Source of the DNA: Salisapilia sapeloensis
Lineage: Eukaryota > Oomycota > Peronosporomycetes > Peronosporales > Salisapiliaceae
Direction: 5' to 3'
DNA: 64,000 nt
NCBI GenBank assembly: GCA_023334545.1
Contig: JAADVB010000001.1
Span: 1 to 64,000 of the forward strand
In this document: piece by piece, positions 1 through 12,557 of the stretch
Layout: the number at the start of each line of letters is the position of its first letter
How positions within the stretch are numbered: position 1 is the stretch's first letter
The notes under the pieces: model-generated
The model's input: the letters and a program-made list of their open reading frames with translations, nothing else
Told to the model about the DNA's origin: nothing
The model's database searches: none
Translations under genes and position numbers: made by a program

Positions 1-411
1 CAGACCGATCAACGTTGCCATGCTGTACTCAGACGTTAGCAAAAAGCATTTTTATCGTACATGAAGTAGTAGACATACCTGCAGTGAGGAATGGTAGGCG
101 TGAAGAAGATGGTGACTTCATTGGTCGCGTCGTCCACGTGAATGTTCTCTAGTTCAATGACCTTGAGCTGCTCCAACGTCAACGGATGCTCCGGATCGTT
201 CACATGACGCAGCATTTCTATTCCAATTCACCGTCAGGATCATACAACCTCTCGCCATCCAGGACGATAGGAACGTACCAAAGACTTCATCCGCTTCGAA
301 TGGCTCAGGCGTGTTTTCATCCGAGTCATCATGCACGTCAAACTTCCTGTCCTGTGTCGTTGCGACAGCATACACTGTCGGATTCGCATTAATCTTTTCC
401 TGAAGTCCCAT
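1..411 (-). CDS. CIAO2B: CIAO2B/MIP18 family Fe-S assembly protein, partial
   Basis: Adaptor of the cytosolic iron-sulfur assembly targeting complex, which passes Fe-S clusters to client enzymes (family knowledge). Three exons are visible: 279-411, 79-217 and 1-22, with introns of 61 and 56 nt. Both joins keep frame: the first rebuilds a Glu codon after DEVF, the second a Ser codon. The spliced product has the family landmarks NANPTVY near the N-terminus, then HVNDPEHPLTLEQLKVIEL and FFTPTIPHCSMATLIGL, the DUF59 core. The C-terminal half lies beyond position 1. I chose the ATG at 411 because it sits just before the conserved NANP block; an in-frame ATG at 474 would add 21 less conserved residues. 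It is divergent from the membrane protein at 775. Confidence 0.9.
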
Positions 412-774
412 GCTCAAGTCTCGCTCTTGGACGCTCAAGTGCTTGTGTCGAAGTGTCTGAGTATTATGGCTCAAGGGTTCTTTTCTTTTTTATTAAATCT
501 CACAGGATACTGACAATAATCCCATGACCTGTTTATACGAATCGTCCGTAGATTAGGCAACATGCTAAACGGCGCATCGATATACCGCTTTGATAGGTTT
601 GTCGAATAAAGCATCGAGTAAGAACCTGGAGCACAGTAGATACTAGCTGTCCATCCTTCTTTTATCACTCGAATCGAGTCTGTTTGCTACGTCCTCCTAT
701 CAAAGTGGCAGGCGACAGGTCTTGGTATAGGTCGGTGCTGTCGGCCTTCGGGGTCGGCCGGAAGGACTCATATA
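412..774. other. Intergenic region between divergent genes
   Basis: This 363 nt stretch separates the start of the CIAO2B-like gene (minus) from the start of the four-helix membrane protein (plus). No convincing reading frame or RNA gene was seen. It presumably holds both promoters. Confidence 0.5.
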
Positions 775-1710
775 ATGGGATTGTTCCAGGTCGACGGTCC
801 CACTGGTGGCGTAGTGGACTCAGAGCACACCATAGACATTATGGACTGCCGAATGCCAACCAGATAATGTGCATCGTAATCATCTGTACGCTGCTATTTT
901 TTGCCGTCCTCCGGTCGCACTGGCTGAATGTAACGAGCGATGGAGTCGTCACTGCCGGACTGTGGTCTTTTGACTTTGATGACGGCAAGGGTGATCCAAT
1001 TTCTTGGGGAGACTATTGTAAAGTCCATCGGTTCACAGAGTAAGTTTATCGCTACAGCAGAGATTAAAAATAAAAATTAATCATCTTCTGACAGGTATGA
1101 CGATCAACCGGTGAGTAAAGAAGACTCTGAAAAATTTTGTCAGAAGATCGGACCGTTCAAATGGCATCTGGTGCAGATTGAGAGGGCTCTGTTGATATGT
1201 AGCATCACATTGACTATCTTTGCCATTTTCACGGCACTCTATTTGCATCTTGGAAACCCATCCCAACGTATCGTCGTCTTGATCGGGTTTTTACCTTTTT
1301 TCTCCATCTTTTCCACCGGCGTGCTTTGTATGGTTGTGCTCATCTTGTGGCAGTCGTACTTTGGTCCATTCGACAATGGCGACTGCTTTAGCATTACCGT
1401 TGCCGCCACAACCTTGGCGTACGCAGTCGCTCTATCGATGATCATTCGATGGCGATGGGTATGACATTTTATGGTATATATTATAAAAATCTATCTTTAC
1501 GAAATGATATGATAGCCTGGTTTGTGTGCTGTACCGAGCGAACAACAAGAGCTGCGAGCGAGAGGGTACATTGTAGATCAGGAAGTCCAGCCTTCCGCCG
1601 TTCCAACCACTGTCGGCAATTCCAACGATCGTGTCGATCCTGTCGGACTCGACTCGACTCATGCTAGTACCAATTTCCAACCGCTAAACACCTATCGTAC
1701 TACACAGTGA
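775..1710 (+). CDS. Four-helix membrane protein, unrecognised
   Basis: Four exons are inferred: 775-810, 864-1039, 1095-1458 and 1516-1710, with introns of 53, 55 and 57 nt and matching phases, giving about 256 residues. A 12-residue cytosolic-looking N-terminus runs straight into helix 1 (IMCIVIICTLLFFAVL). Then comes a loop with a GLW tripeptide and one cysteine, three more helices (ALLICSITLTIFAIFTALYL; IVVLIGFLPFFSIF onward; VAATTLAYAVALSMII), and a hydrophilic tail. The short N-terminus, large first loop with GLW and four helices recall claudin/PMP22-like tetraspans, but that is topology only. Without the first intron the ATG at 775 would close as a short upstream frame at TAA 865-867, overlapping the in-frame ATG at 867. 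The gene converges on GCN1, with 122 nt between stops. Confidence 0.7.
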
Positions 1711-1832
1711 TACGAGAACGATCTCGATCTCTTCCTGCATTCCATATATTTTGATCATATAGATACTTTTGCCCATCGAGTGTATTGAAAAATGAGAGTC
1801 GCCTTGTATTTGCTTTTTATCTGAAAACACAA

Positions 1833-4800
1833 CTACTCCTCGTCATCGCTGTCCGTCTTCAATTTCGTCAACACTCGTCGAGCGTACTCCGAAATGATCT
1901 TACCATCTTGTGGCGACGTCGACTTGACATACTCGTTCAACGTTTCCGATCGAGTATGAATCTCCAACAGATACAACAGTGCTCGTTCAGCCGTTAGCTT
2001 CACGCCGACGTTTCCACCCTTGATCAACTGGAAGGTGACGGGCACAAGTGCTGGCAAGTATTGCCGCATGCTTTCCGGATCACGTTTTGCGAGCTGCTTC
2101 GTGATCTTAAGCGATCCACGAGCCACTTCCTTGTTCGAGCTAGCAATGTTCGTCGCTAGCACAGGTACGAACGTAGTTACAAAGGTACCCTGGTGCTTGA
2201 CGAATGCGCCAACCGCTTGCATCGCACTCGATCGCACATCCATCTTGTCATCTTCCGCCAATTGGAACAAGCCCTTGCTCAAGTCGGCGCTGATATCACT
2301 CAACCACGACGGTTCCTTCTTCAGCACAAGCTCTAGGAACGTACAAGCGCTCTGTCGACGTGTCCACGGCAGGGATGCCAAGTCGCTGTGGTTGACCAGT
2401 CCGTACTTGAGCGTCTTGGAAGCGCCCTCTTCAGCATCGGACACGACAAGAAGAGCCAACGATCGGCTCGATGGGTACCGCACCTTGTCTTCCGTAGCTT
2501 CCAGTAGAGCTTCCAAAGCTTCCTCCAGATTGTTCTTCACCGTCGACGACAACTTGTCGCCCACAGCCTCCACAACAGACCCAATAGCTTCCAAGTTCGC
2601 GTCGCGAATACCTCCCGTCGTCGTCTTCAGCTTCTCCGTCAACTCCGCCACGAGTGGATCGATACGCGGACTCAACGTCACGAGCTTACTCAACGCAGAC
2701 GCGCCATGTGCACGCACTTCTGTCGCATTGTCATTCAAAGCCTTCACAAACGTCGTTTGCAATTGAGGAAGGAACGGTTTAAGCGCGACACCACCCTTGG
2801 ACAGTAAGATCTCTAGCGTGCTCAAGATCGCAGACTTGACATGTCCAGGGAATCGGTCACCAGCGATACGAATGAGTGGACCTGTGAGTTTAATCAAGTA
2901 CGGTCGCAACATCGTTGGACTCGACACCAGCACGAGTTCACCGAGTCCAGCAGCCGCATCTTCACGCTGATCTGTTGAACCGTGCATGAGCGCATGCTGG
3001 TAGACCGGTAGGAACGGCTCGAGACCCTTGGGAATACACAACGCCGGCAACTGGAAGTCTGTACTGCCTGCTGCACCACCCTTTCGATGTTTCGCATCAC
3101 TGACGACGGAATTGATCGTCTGTCGGATGAACGAAAGATGCTGCACGAACAGTTCCGGACGAATGGACACGTTCATCGCACTCAGAGCATCCGAAGAAGC
3201 CTTGACCACACTTTCGTCACTGTCGTTCATGTGACGCAAGATCTGCTTGAGCAACATGGCCACCTGGTCCTTGTATGAAGCCTGTGTCTTGCGGCAGAAC
3301 TCGGCCACGAGACTCAGTGCCAACGCGCGTTCCTGACTCGACTCACTCTCGCAGTATTTGCACAGCTCAAACACGAGCCAGTGGATACCAGGATCTTCGA
3401 CACTAAGCACAATGTCTTGAAGCGTCGATTTTATCTCATCTGCAGTCTCTTCATCTCCAGCATCATGCATCTTGATTTGCTCTGCAACGAGCGTTCCGAA
3501 GATCTTTTCGATCTGGAAGTGGATGGTGGCACCAGTAGCTTGAGCCACCTTACCCAGAGCTCGCACAGACGTCTTGGACAATGGAGTCACTAGCAGACGC
3601 GGGACGATGTACGGTAGCACTTCTCTTGACTTGACGCGTAGGATCTCATGGACACCATTGAGCGCACGACTCTGTTGTTCGACATTACTGGCATCGTTAA
3701 CACGCTGCAGGAGAGACGGGATGGTCTCGTCGATGGCGCGATAGCCGACACCCTTGTGCAGACTGTCAAATGCTTGGGCAGCAGACGATCGGACTTCTGG
3801 AAGGTCGTCGCAGAGTCCATCGAGCATGGCTTCAACGAGCGTCTCGATAAAGTCCTCCAGCTGCTTCTTGGTAGAGCACTCGATGACTTCTGCCAAGCCC
3901 AGGCACACACCCTGCCTCGTTCCACTCGGATTATGTTCGCTCAATCCAGCGCGTAAGATCGGAACAATTTCCAGTAGAACCTGTTCTCCAAGCTTACGAA
4001 CGATTTCACCAAGCGTTCGACTAGCCATCGTCTGTTTCTCAACGCTGTCTCCTGACAATGCGCCGATAATAGCATCCATGAGTGTGCGCAAGATCTGGCG
4101 GAGTGTCTTGGGTGTATTCACCACGACACTCTTCCACACTTGCAAAGCACTTTGACGAACGACAGCAGAAGTGTCGCTTCGGATCATGTACAGAGCCGAG
4201 AGAATGGTGTTACGACGCTGCATACCCAGGATCTTGATGATCGCACGATCACCGGCAGCACTGCCTGCTGCATCGTCTTCATCGCCTTCGCCAGTACCAG
4301 TGGAGCGAGTGCCGCTGATACGGTACATGAGGTCACCAAGCAACGTGACGCTGCTTTGACGAATGCGCCAGCTATCGTCAAAGAGTCCTTGTTCGAGCGA
4401 CGGGAGGATGTCGCGCGTGTGGCTGACCGCATGCGCATTGACGACGACGTGTCCTGCGTGCATCGCGACATCACGTACGCTTTCCACTTCATCTGACAGA
4501 CCAGACACGATGATCGGTAGTGCTTCCTTAAGGAAGATGGAAAAGCTCTTGCCAAGTGCAGGAGGCAAGAACGCAATGACCCATAGCACACCTTCTCGGA
4601 CAGGATAGTCTGGGTGTCTCGCAAGAGGAAGCACGTCGTTGGCAACGGTGCTTTCCACGCGGTCGCCACCAAGTGCCACGAGCACTTCGCACAGACCTTG
4701 AGCAGCACCAGATCGCTCAACACTGCCTGTATCATCCTTGATGGCATCCAATAGCCACGACAGGATGTCGGAGAAGTGCTTTTCGCCCAAACCTTTAACG

Positions 4801-7800
4801 AGGTTGCCCATAGCTTTAGCAGCCACGGCACGCACCTCTGGAATCGGATCCATGAGCTGTCCTTGGAGACTCGGGAGAACCATGTCCATGTATGGCACTA
4901 GATCCTTCGGGTCGTTGATCATGGAGCACATGCTACCGACGATAAGAGCCGACTTTTTCTTCGCATCGCCCGTACGGTCCTTAAGTCCACGCGTGATGGT
5001 CGGCATCACGAGCGCCAACGACGGAGCGTCAATCGCGTGGACGAAAGACGTAGACTGGAGATGGTGCAAAGCATCGGCGTTGTGCTTGTTCGGATCTTCC
5101 AAAGCGTTCAAGAGTACGTGGGAAATGGATGCAACTTCTGGATTGCGAATGACAGAGCCAATGTCTCGAAGCGACTTCTTCGCAGCTTCACGGACCTTTG
5201 GATGCGAGTCCGCTAGTGACTCTGTAAGCGTCGGTACGACCTGTGGCAGACTCGTACCCAACTGCTTGGGTGCACAGTAGGCCATGGATCCGAGCAGACG
5301 AATACCGGCCTGCTTCGTACGCCAGGCACTGTCGTCTAGCGACTTGAGTAGAGATGGGAGCACTAACTTGACACCATGTCCGGATAAATTAGCCATGATC
5401 CCCTGTGCCGTGTGGTTAGCAGCTTCACGCACTTGGGAGCTGCTGTCAGCAACGCACTTAAGCATGATTGGCAGGATGACGATGATGTATGGCTCGAACA
5501 AGATACCAAGTCGTTTGCTAAGACACTCAAACACGAGCATACCACCTTGACGTCCATTGGCACCACTCTTCATGCCTTCTTCCAGTCGCGGAATGACGCT
5601 CTGCTGCTTGAGTGCAGAGATACCAAGTCCCTTCACAACAGCAGATACACCATACGCGCCACCCATACGCTCTCCGAATGTCTCTCCGGTCGTAGCACGT
5701 TTCAGCAAGTCCTCCAGAATGTCTGGACTACGCTCCTTCACGGCTGGCATGAGAGGAGATAAACAGTTCGCGACGGATCGTTGGACCGACTCGGATGGAA
5801 TGTTAAGCGATTCGACCAAGGAATCGACAATGCTCGAGACTTTGGGATCGGTCTTGTCCATGTGCTTAGCGAGAGCTCCGAGGAAGACGACGACACCTTC
5901 TCGCTGGCGATCGTTCTTACTCACATCTTGCGTCGACTTGCCATCCGAAGTCGGCGTCTCATCCAACACTTTCTCCAACATCTGCAGCAATGGCATGGTA
6001 TTGTCTCCACCACCGAACTTGTCAATGATCTGGACGCCACTCTTACGAATTTGACCACGAACTTCCGCATGCGGATCCGGCAGTCCGATATCGACGATGA
6101 AACCAAGCACCTCTTTCACCTTTTCACTCGACAAGGACGCTGTCTTGGCTGCTTTCTCAAGACACAAAGCGACACCACAACGTGGGAGGTAGCTTTCCTT
6201 TGCCTCAACATCTTCTCCATCTCCAGGACGACGGATCTTCGGGATCCCGAATTCATCCAACATATCCGAAGGCTTCGGCACTTTACTTTCAAATTGTTCC
6301 TGCAGCTTACTCAGGACAGAGGATACTGACTCTGGATATTGACGCATGCCGTCTGCAATCGTTAGAGCAGCACACTCGCGAACACTTGCATGCATGTGGT
6401 TAAGAAGTGGAAGCAGTGTCTCTGCGTACGATGCTGGTAGCTGGCAACCAGAAGACTCACAGATCTCCTTGGCCGTCTCGCGATTTCCTTCGTCACAGTC
6501 AAAGCAGCAGTAGTAGAGGCGAGCAGCAAGTGTTTCGTCCGTCTTGTGCGTCTCAAACGATGACTCTGGGTCTTCCACGACCTCGTACAACGCACTAAGA
6601 CACGCCATACGAGTGTCCTCGGACTCGGAGAGTAGTCCATCGTCACTTAGCAAAAGTTTCCACTGCTCTGATGACAGCTCTGCTCCCTTACACGTCTGTG
6701 CGAGGATTTGACTCGGGAATAGTCCAGGATTCGCAATAGGAACAGTTTCGTCATTCTCTAGTTGCTGCAGCACTTGCAGCGAGAGCTCAATGATCGGCTT
6801 GCGGAGAAGGAATTGAGCATCAACGTCGCCCACTTCTTCTTCCTCTTCCTGTGGGATCATGGCGGCGTGGGCAGCAATAAGTGGCAACGCCCACTTTCTC
6901 AATGACGGCTCATACAGCGCAATGATGCGCAACATAGGGAAGACCAGGTGAAACGTTGGTGGATGCAGGCGGTTGCACGGCGCTTCGACGTCGTAGTCTC
7001 CTTCACTGGCGAATTGGAAACCAAAGACATGGTCCATGAGACTCGCCAACGTACGTGAGAACAAGTTGTTCATACTTTCCAACACGTCCTTCTTGGAATC
7101 CATTTGTTCCAGCTCAAGAGCAACACGAAGAGAGCTCGAGATGTCTTCATAATCATCACGGAGTAAGGCTGGAGACACAGCCTTGCTCATGGAACGTAGC
7201 ATATCGGCAGATGTCTGAGGGAATAGACGACACTCAAATAGAGGACGAACGGATTGCAATAGGTACGGGAGTGTTGGATGCAGCTCTTCCGGACTAGTTG
7301 TAGCCAACATCTCTACCATTTCACGCACAGACGATACGATGTGGACGGTCTCTCGCAGCTCCACACGACGCTGCTGTTGCTGAGCAAGCAACGCCTTTTC
7401 TTCTTTCGAGTATGTCGTCGTCTTGCTTCCCTTTTGCGCCTTCTTACGTTCCAACTCTTCACGCACTTCTTGCTCCCACTGCTCTTCTTTCGTACCACGG
7501 CGACTGCTCTTGCTGCTGCCATTCGCAGCTCCGTTATTCTTTTCAACAGCACGCAAAACGTCATCTGGTGTATAGAAGACATCGACGTCGTCATCCGAGA
7601 TAGAAGAAATGTTCTCATTCGACAAGCGCTCGATCACACGCTTCTCAATCACGTCGTTGAGTGCCAAACGCTCTCCTTCGCCAAGTCCGGCAAACTGGAG
7701 CATCGTTGCCACGACTCTTTGCGCAGCAATACGATCCACCTGCACCTTGGAAAACAATTTACCTGTCTGTCCATCAGCAAGAAGGTCCAAGACACTCGCA

Positions 7801-10072
7801 TAAAGCGTTTCACTCGACTCGAACAAGTGATCCACACGATCTTCATTCGTCTCCACTATATCGTCTTCTTCCTTCATCTTCTTCACTTCATCCGATGTGA
7901 CGGGCGTAATGAATTGCAATTGAGTACGCTTCCATTCACGAGCATAGCCATCCGAACGCTTATTGTCCACCAAGAAAGGATGGTGGGCGATGAAAAGAGC
8001 TAGTGGGAGGACTAGGTCACGGACACTCTCCTCCTCCCGGAGACTACTGGGTACTAGTACACGAAGCGCACGTCGAAGGGTGCCAGGCTGTGGTACAAGC
8101 GACGCAGGCGGGTCATCACTTGGATTCGCATTAGCGGTCTGTTTTTCCTGTGCAATTGCAACGTTCACGAGCTTGCGTTCAAAGGCAGTTACGAGACCAG
8201 GACAGTGCACGAGCGTAGACGCGTACATACTCGAGATGGCGTTCGCAGAGCTTTCACGAGCACTTGCCACGGACGACACCAGCAACTCAATAAGCAGCTT
8301 ATGAGCAGCCGTGGCATCCGTCTGGTCGGACGATAGCACCCACGTAAGGGCACTCGGTAGCGCAGCGACTGCTGTCATCTCCGTCGTCTCGACGCCAAAG
8401 ATTGAATTGTTTTGCTTCGACTGCGTCGCAGCAGTTTGCAGCACAGTCGACACGGAGTTATCCACAAACGAAGATGAATCGAGGATGATGTCAGCGACCT
8501 TGTCCTGCGTCATCTGAGCGCCAATCGCACTGCTGGACAACGACAGCATGCCTGCAAGCGCGATGGCCAATACACCATCCAAATGGGCGATGTTAACCTT
8601 CTTATTACTGTCCTGAATCACTTTAACGATTTCAGTCGTGAAGACACCAGCTTTATCCGCATACGCCACGCCAATAGACTCGGAGACTTGGCAGTACACG
8701 ACTAAAGTTCGCAAGTATCCTGCGACAACTGGCTCGGAGCTGTTGCCTAGACCCGATTTGATCGCACTAGCACACTCGTCACTCACGACCTGCCCGACTG
8801 CCATCCACGTACCCAATGCCATTTGACCCAAATGACGCGTTTGGTCATGCGCCTCCTTCTTAACTGCTTTCAGTAACGCAGCTACTGCATCCTTAGCTAC
8901 ATTTTCTGCATCTGAGACTGACAAGAACGACTTTGCTTTTTCCGCCGAGAATAAGAGGACAGCAAACGCAGCTTCACGCTGGTAAAACTGTGCTAGAATA
9001 CCATGCTTTCCCTCGAGTAACTGCGCCATGCTGCTCACGAGCTTGGACAACGGCTCTACGTCCGTGAAAGACTGCACGAGCTCCTTTGCTAAGAAAAGGC
9101 AAGCATGACGAACGTCATCTTTTTGAGCACGAAGCTTACTGGTGAGCAACGACAAGAAGATTTCGTCCAAGTACTGTCCGAAATCGATTGATGACCCCTT
9201 GACAAAAGCACGAGTGGCGTCTAAAATGCTGTCAGGAGACTTTTTCAACGCCTTGGACATCGTCGGCTTAATCGCCGTATCGAATGTAGCTGCATCCAAA
9301 CCACGGAAACGAACGTCGTGACGATCAAACGCAGCTACAACTGTCGCTTTGCTCTTGCTTTCAAAGGCCCAGAACGCATATTTACTCCAGATACTCTCCA
9401 TGGTAGCAGCATCGACCTTGGATAAGGCACTTAGCACAGTCCATAACTGATAGTGAGTCTGCTCCTTGTCGTCGCATTGGATGATTACGTTGGAGTAGAT
9501 GGGAATGAGGTCTGGGTGCGCTTGCAATAGCTGTAGTAGACTCTTTCGCGCTCCTGTCTGCATCCTCTCCACATCGTACAATGCAGCTTCCATTATCTTG
9601 GACTGAAGATTTGCTAGTGTGGGTACCCACGCTGCGTTCATTTGACTCGCGTCCTGCGCGATGGCAGTTTTGACAAGCGTGCACGTCAGCTGCATAACAA
9701 CGAGACGCACTGAAGCGAAGGCATGCGTAGTCTGCTTGTACCTGTTCGCTAAGATCGTGGTAAAAACAGTGGCGAATTCAATCGATTGCTTCGTAAGCGC
9801 TTCTACGAGGCCACGTAGCGCCAAATCGGATGCGCGATGACGACTTTGAAATGCTGCCGTAAGTAGCTTGTTAGCTGTGCGTTTAAGCGGAAGCGATCCG
9901 TTTTCAATTTCACCAAGCACATTGCTCTATTGTCATGATACGGTTGATTAGCAAGGAGGAATTGGATATCTAGGAGCCACAAAGATACCTGGAGCGCTTC
10001 CATGTCACTCGCACGAGTCGGGTGGAAGACTGCCGTCTCGAGACACTCTGTGAGGGCATCCGTATCACTCAT
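1833..10072 (-). CDS. GCN1: GCN1, eIF2-alpha kinase activator (HEAT-repeat scaffold)
   Basis: Ribosome-bound scaffold that activates the eIF2-alpha kinase GCN2 in amino-acid starvation and collided-ribosome responses (family knowledge). There are two exons: 9989-10072 (28 codons, ATG at 10072) and 1833-9926. The 62 nt intron carries a CTAAT branch-like motif, and the join is phase 0. The product is about 2,725 residues, close to the usual 2,670. It is HEAT/ARM repeats almost throughout. Residues about 1440-1740 form the EF3-like core (blocks such as GERMGGAYGVSAVVKGLG, SLDDSAWRTKQAGIRLLG and PKVREAAKKSLRDIG). The RWD-binding part lies further C-terminal. The tail is acidic (TDSDDEE). An uninterrupted frame from the GTG at 9920 would miss the true N-terminus. 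Identity is secure; the first exon is inferred from splice signals. Confidence 0.96.
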
Positions 10073-11508
10073 CCTTGGAAGTCAGGTACACTCCTTGGAA
10101 TGAACTGTGGATCGGTGATACCCGTTGGCTGGTTGGTGCGATTCTGACCGATCGGTTATGTTGTATACGACATGGAAGGTTGTCAGAACGTTGTTGGATC
10201 TGCTAAAGGCGTATGCATGATAGTTGAAGCAAGATGGAAGTTTGGATATAAAGCGGTTTGGAGCTAGCTTTACAGAGTATGCTGCCAGCGGGGTAGAAGA
10301 AGGTCGAAACAGGAGGAGTGGCTACGTCTGTTATGTGTGCGATGGGATTTAGGAGTTTTTAGACTGGTAGATGTAGGTAAAGAATTATCTGGAGTACCAA
10401 CAAAAGGAATTGAAACTCACCCAAATGAACGTCTGTACCACCCTTTATATGTGGTAATGAATGAACGTAGCGTATCGGCAATTATGCTGGTGTTCTCTCG
10501 ATGAATGAGCTTGACGATTTATTGTTTGTTCAGTTGAGGATAATGTCGATTGCCGAGAGAGGCAAGACAAATCTGAATCTTGTTCATGCAAAAGCTTTAG
10601 CAGGTTACGTGGATCATGCATCTATATCGCTAGAATAGACGCTCAAAGTGCATACAACTTTGCAAGTTTATATTGAAGTTTACCAGTTGTCTGCTGTGTA
10701 AACAGGGCACTCTTGCATTCCAATGCGACGAAGAGTCAGCAATTAAGAGTGGATCTTCACTTCATAGATACTGTAAGGTGTCGTAATTGTCGTATACTTA
10801 GAAGTGCGTTTAATCCTATTACCAAGTGCAGAAGCGGGAGTTCAAATAAACTCTTACAGCAAGCATAACACTTTGGTAATTTGGGCATACGAACCTCCAC
10901 GAGAGCATTTCAGCGGGTGTAGCGACGAATACAGTAAAGTCGAAGAATGCCTTGAGTCAGTGTTTCATTTTAAAGCTACTCAGCTGCCAATTAGGCCCAG
11001 CAGTTGCATATAACTCGATTTGCGCCATCCCAATCTTCCTATCTCTTCTCGCGCTTCCGTGTTGTAGTACATTCATATGTATTAAATAATACTCTAGTTC
11101 TGTGGTGGACTCCATTTGATATCCTGCATCAGCTAAATGATGTGACTGCACCCCTCAATTGCTCAATCGACCAAATTTGATAAGAATGACCTCATCGAAA
11201 GGCAATGGTTGATTTCACAAACAAAGCACGAAGCGATGTAAGGTCGGTCCTAAGCGCATGCGTGCCAGCTGCATTGACTCCACCATAGATGAACTCAGTC
11301 GGCAGAAGGATTGCTTTCTACGCTTATTGTCGAACGGATTGCAACTTCTACTGCAACTGATTAAAGTCATTTCGATCACTTGACCGGTTCTTCAACGCAA
11401 CTTTAGTCCTTGTCTTCACATCTTTCACCTCTCTTCAACTTTATGCTTTTTAATCAAGCACTACAGATCCTTTATGCATCCGAAAGAGCTTGAAGTGTAG
11501 ATCATGAT
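10073..11508. other. Long intergenic stretch, no convincing gene
   Basis: At 1,436 nt this is the longest gene-poor stretch in an otherwise packed window. It lies upstream of GCN1 and downstream of the unrecognised minus-strand gene at 11509-12204. Only short frames without ATG starts or domain signs are present (for example 10804-11013 plus and 10957-11151 minus). It may hold the GCN1 promoter, non-coding RNA or decayed sequence; nothing specific was seen. Confidence 0.4.
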
Positions 11509-12204
11509 CTAAAATTGAATGCTTTCCAACCAAACGTATCTTCTTTCCGACCACTTTGCATGCTTTCGTGCATACTGATAGCCCGCTGGTGAGTTGAAAA
11601 GTATACGGATATATGCCGCTTGCTGTTCCATAGAACCAAGTAACCTGGGTAGCTGACTGCTGCAGCATGTACCAGACGAGCTGGAACTATCGTAGACGAG
11701 CGGTCTACTTCAATGCTTGATGGATACACCACAGATAGTTTGTATGAAGCTTGCAAGCGCGAATCTGCCACGTATGCTTAAAGGTCGCAAGTGCATCCTT
11801 TCGAGGGACAGTAGTTGGGTCACCGTATCTTTCCGTCAAGTAACGATGCATCAGCTCTATTTGCATGCGTGTGGTGTATAGAAGCGCCTTCGGCTTCACC
11901 TGCGTAGTCAGTAGCCGATAGGTCATCTAGATGATACTTGACAAGAGGAGGCATGACTTCATCAAATGGTGTCAAAGAGACGCAGCTTTATACTGCGTGC
12001 AATAGACTGCATTCGAGTAGTGTGGTAAAGCACCAGTATCACCAGTATTGCGCAGAAGTCATAGGCGGACGACGCAATGTGACGTTGGCAGGAGGCACCT
12101 GTGATTGCTGGCTTCAAGGCCAGTCACGTTTATTCCACCCCACGGGCCTCGCTCCAATAAGCTTTCTCCTTTTGGGCATACTGTTCAAGTGTCTCCTCGT
12201 CCAT
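11509..12204 (-). CDS. Unrecognised five-exon small protein
   Basis: I do not recognise the family. Read on the minus strand, the exons are 12139-12204, 12043-12098, 11900-11985, 11772-11856 and 11509-11707. The introns are 40, 57, 43 and 64 nt, all GT-AG, and every phase agrees, giving 163 residues. The N-terminus is acidic and helical (MDEETLEQYAQKEKAYW). The middle holds DEVMPPLVKYHLDDLSATDY and then YLTERYGDP. A Ser run (YDSSSSSG) precedes the C-terminal block (GSMEQQAAYIRILF, then KHAKWSERRYVWLESIQF, stop). No signal peptide or membrane helix is seen. Weak points are the 40 and 43 nt introns, the GTGGAA donor of intron 1 and the AAAG acceptor of intron 2; similar short introns and an AAAG acceptor occur in nearby better-supported genes. 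It is divergent from the MFSD1-like gene. Confidence 0.55.
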
Positions 12205-12557
12205 GCAAAAATAGAATCTATAGTAAGGTTTCCGTTGAATTCATGTACTAGAGATGCCTTCAGATTGATATCTTTAAATGCACGATTTTAGATTTTGTTC
12301 GGATAGAGAAGGTATCCTTAGCTCGTCTACATCAGATCCCCTGTCCATCGAGCAGGATGCTGAAGTTGTGTCTGCGTCATGAAGTGTTCGCTCCAAAACA
12401 GATGCATAGCTTCCTTTTCATTGGCTAGGACCACGCCTCTTATGTGCGATATGTGTTTCGCACATAAGGCTACGAGCAATCAGCCACGAGCCCATTCGGC
12501 CTTTTGCTGTAGGTCCAGCAGACACCCGTGCAGATAGAGTGCAATTCAAGCGCAAAT
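12205..12557. other. Intergenic region between divergent genes
   Basis: This 353 nt stretch lies between the starts of the unrecognised 163-residue gene (minus) and the MFSD1-like transporter (plus). No coding frame or RNA gene was seen; it presumably holds both promoters. Confidence 0.4.

Noticed and set aside
867-1043. ATG at 867 as the start of the four-helix protein
   Set aside because: An in-frame 53 nt intron connects a better ATG at 775 with a short cytosolic N-terminus; the ATG at 867 would begin directly in the membrane helix.
2020-2766. 248-codon open frame on the plus strand opposite GCN1
   Set aside because: Antisense shadow of the GCN1 C-terminal HEAT repeats, Ser/Arg-rich with no domain.
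7278-8003. 241-codon open frame on the plus strand opposite GCN1
   Set aside because: It lies wholly antisense to the well-supported GCN1 exon and its composition is that of a complement frame; no domain is visible.
11938-12291. 117-codon plus-strand frame over the unrecognised five-exon gene
   Set aside because: The minus-strand spliced reading is longer, keeps phase over five exons and has ordinary composition; the plus frame shows no domain.
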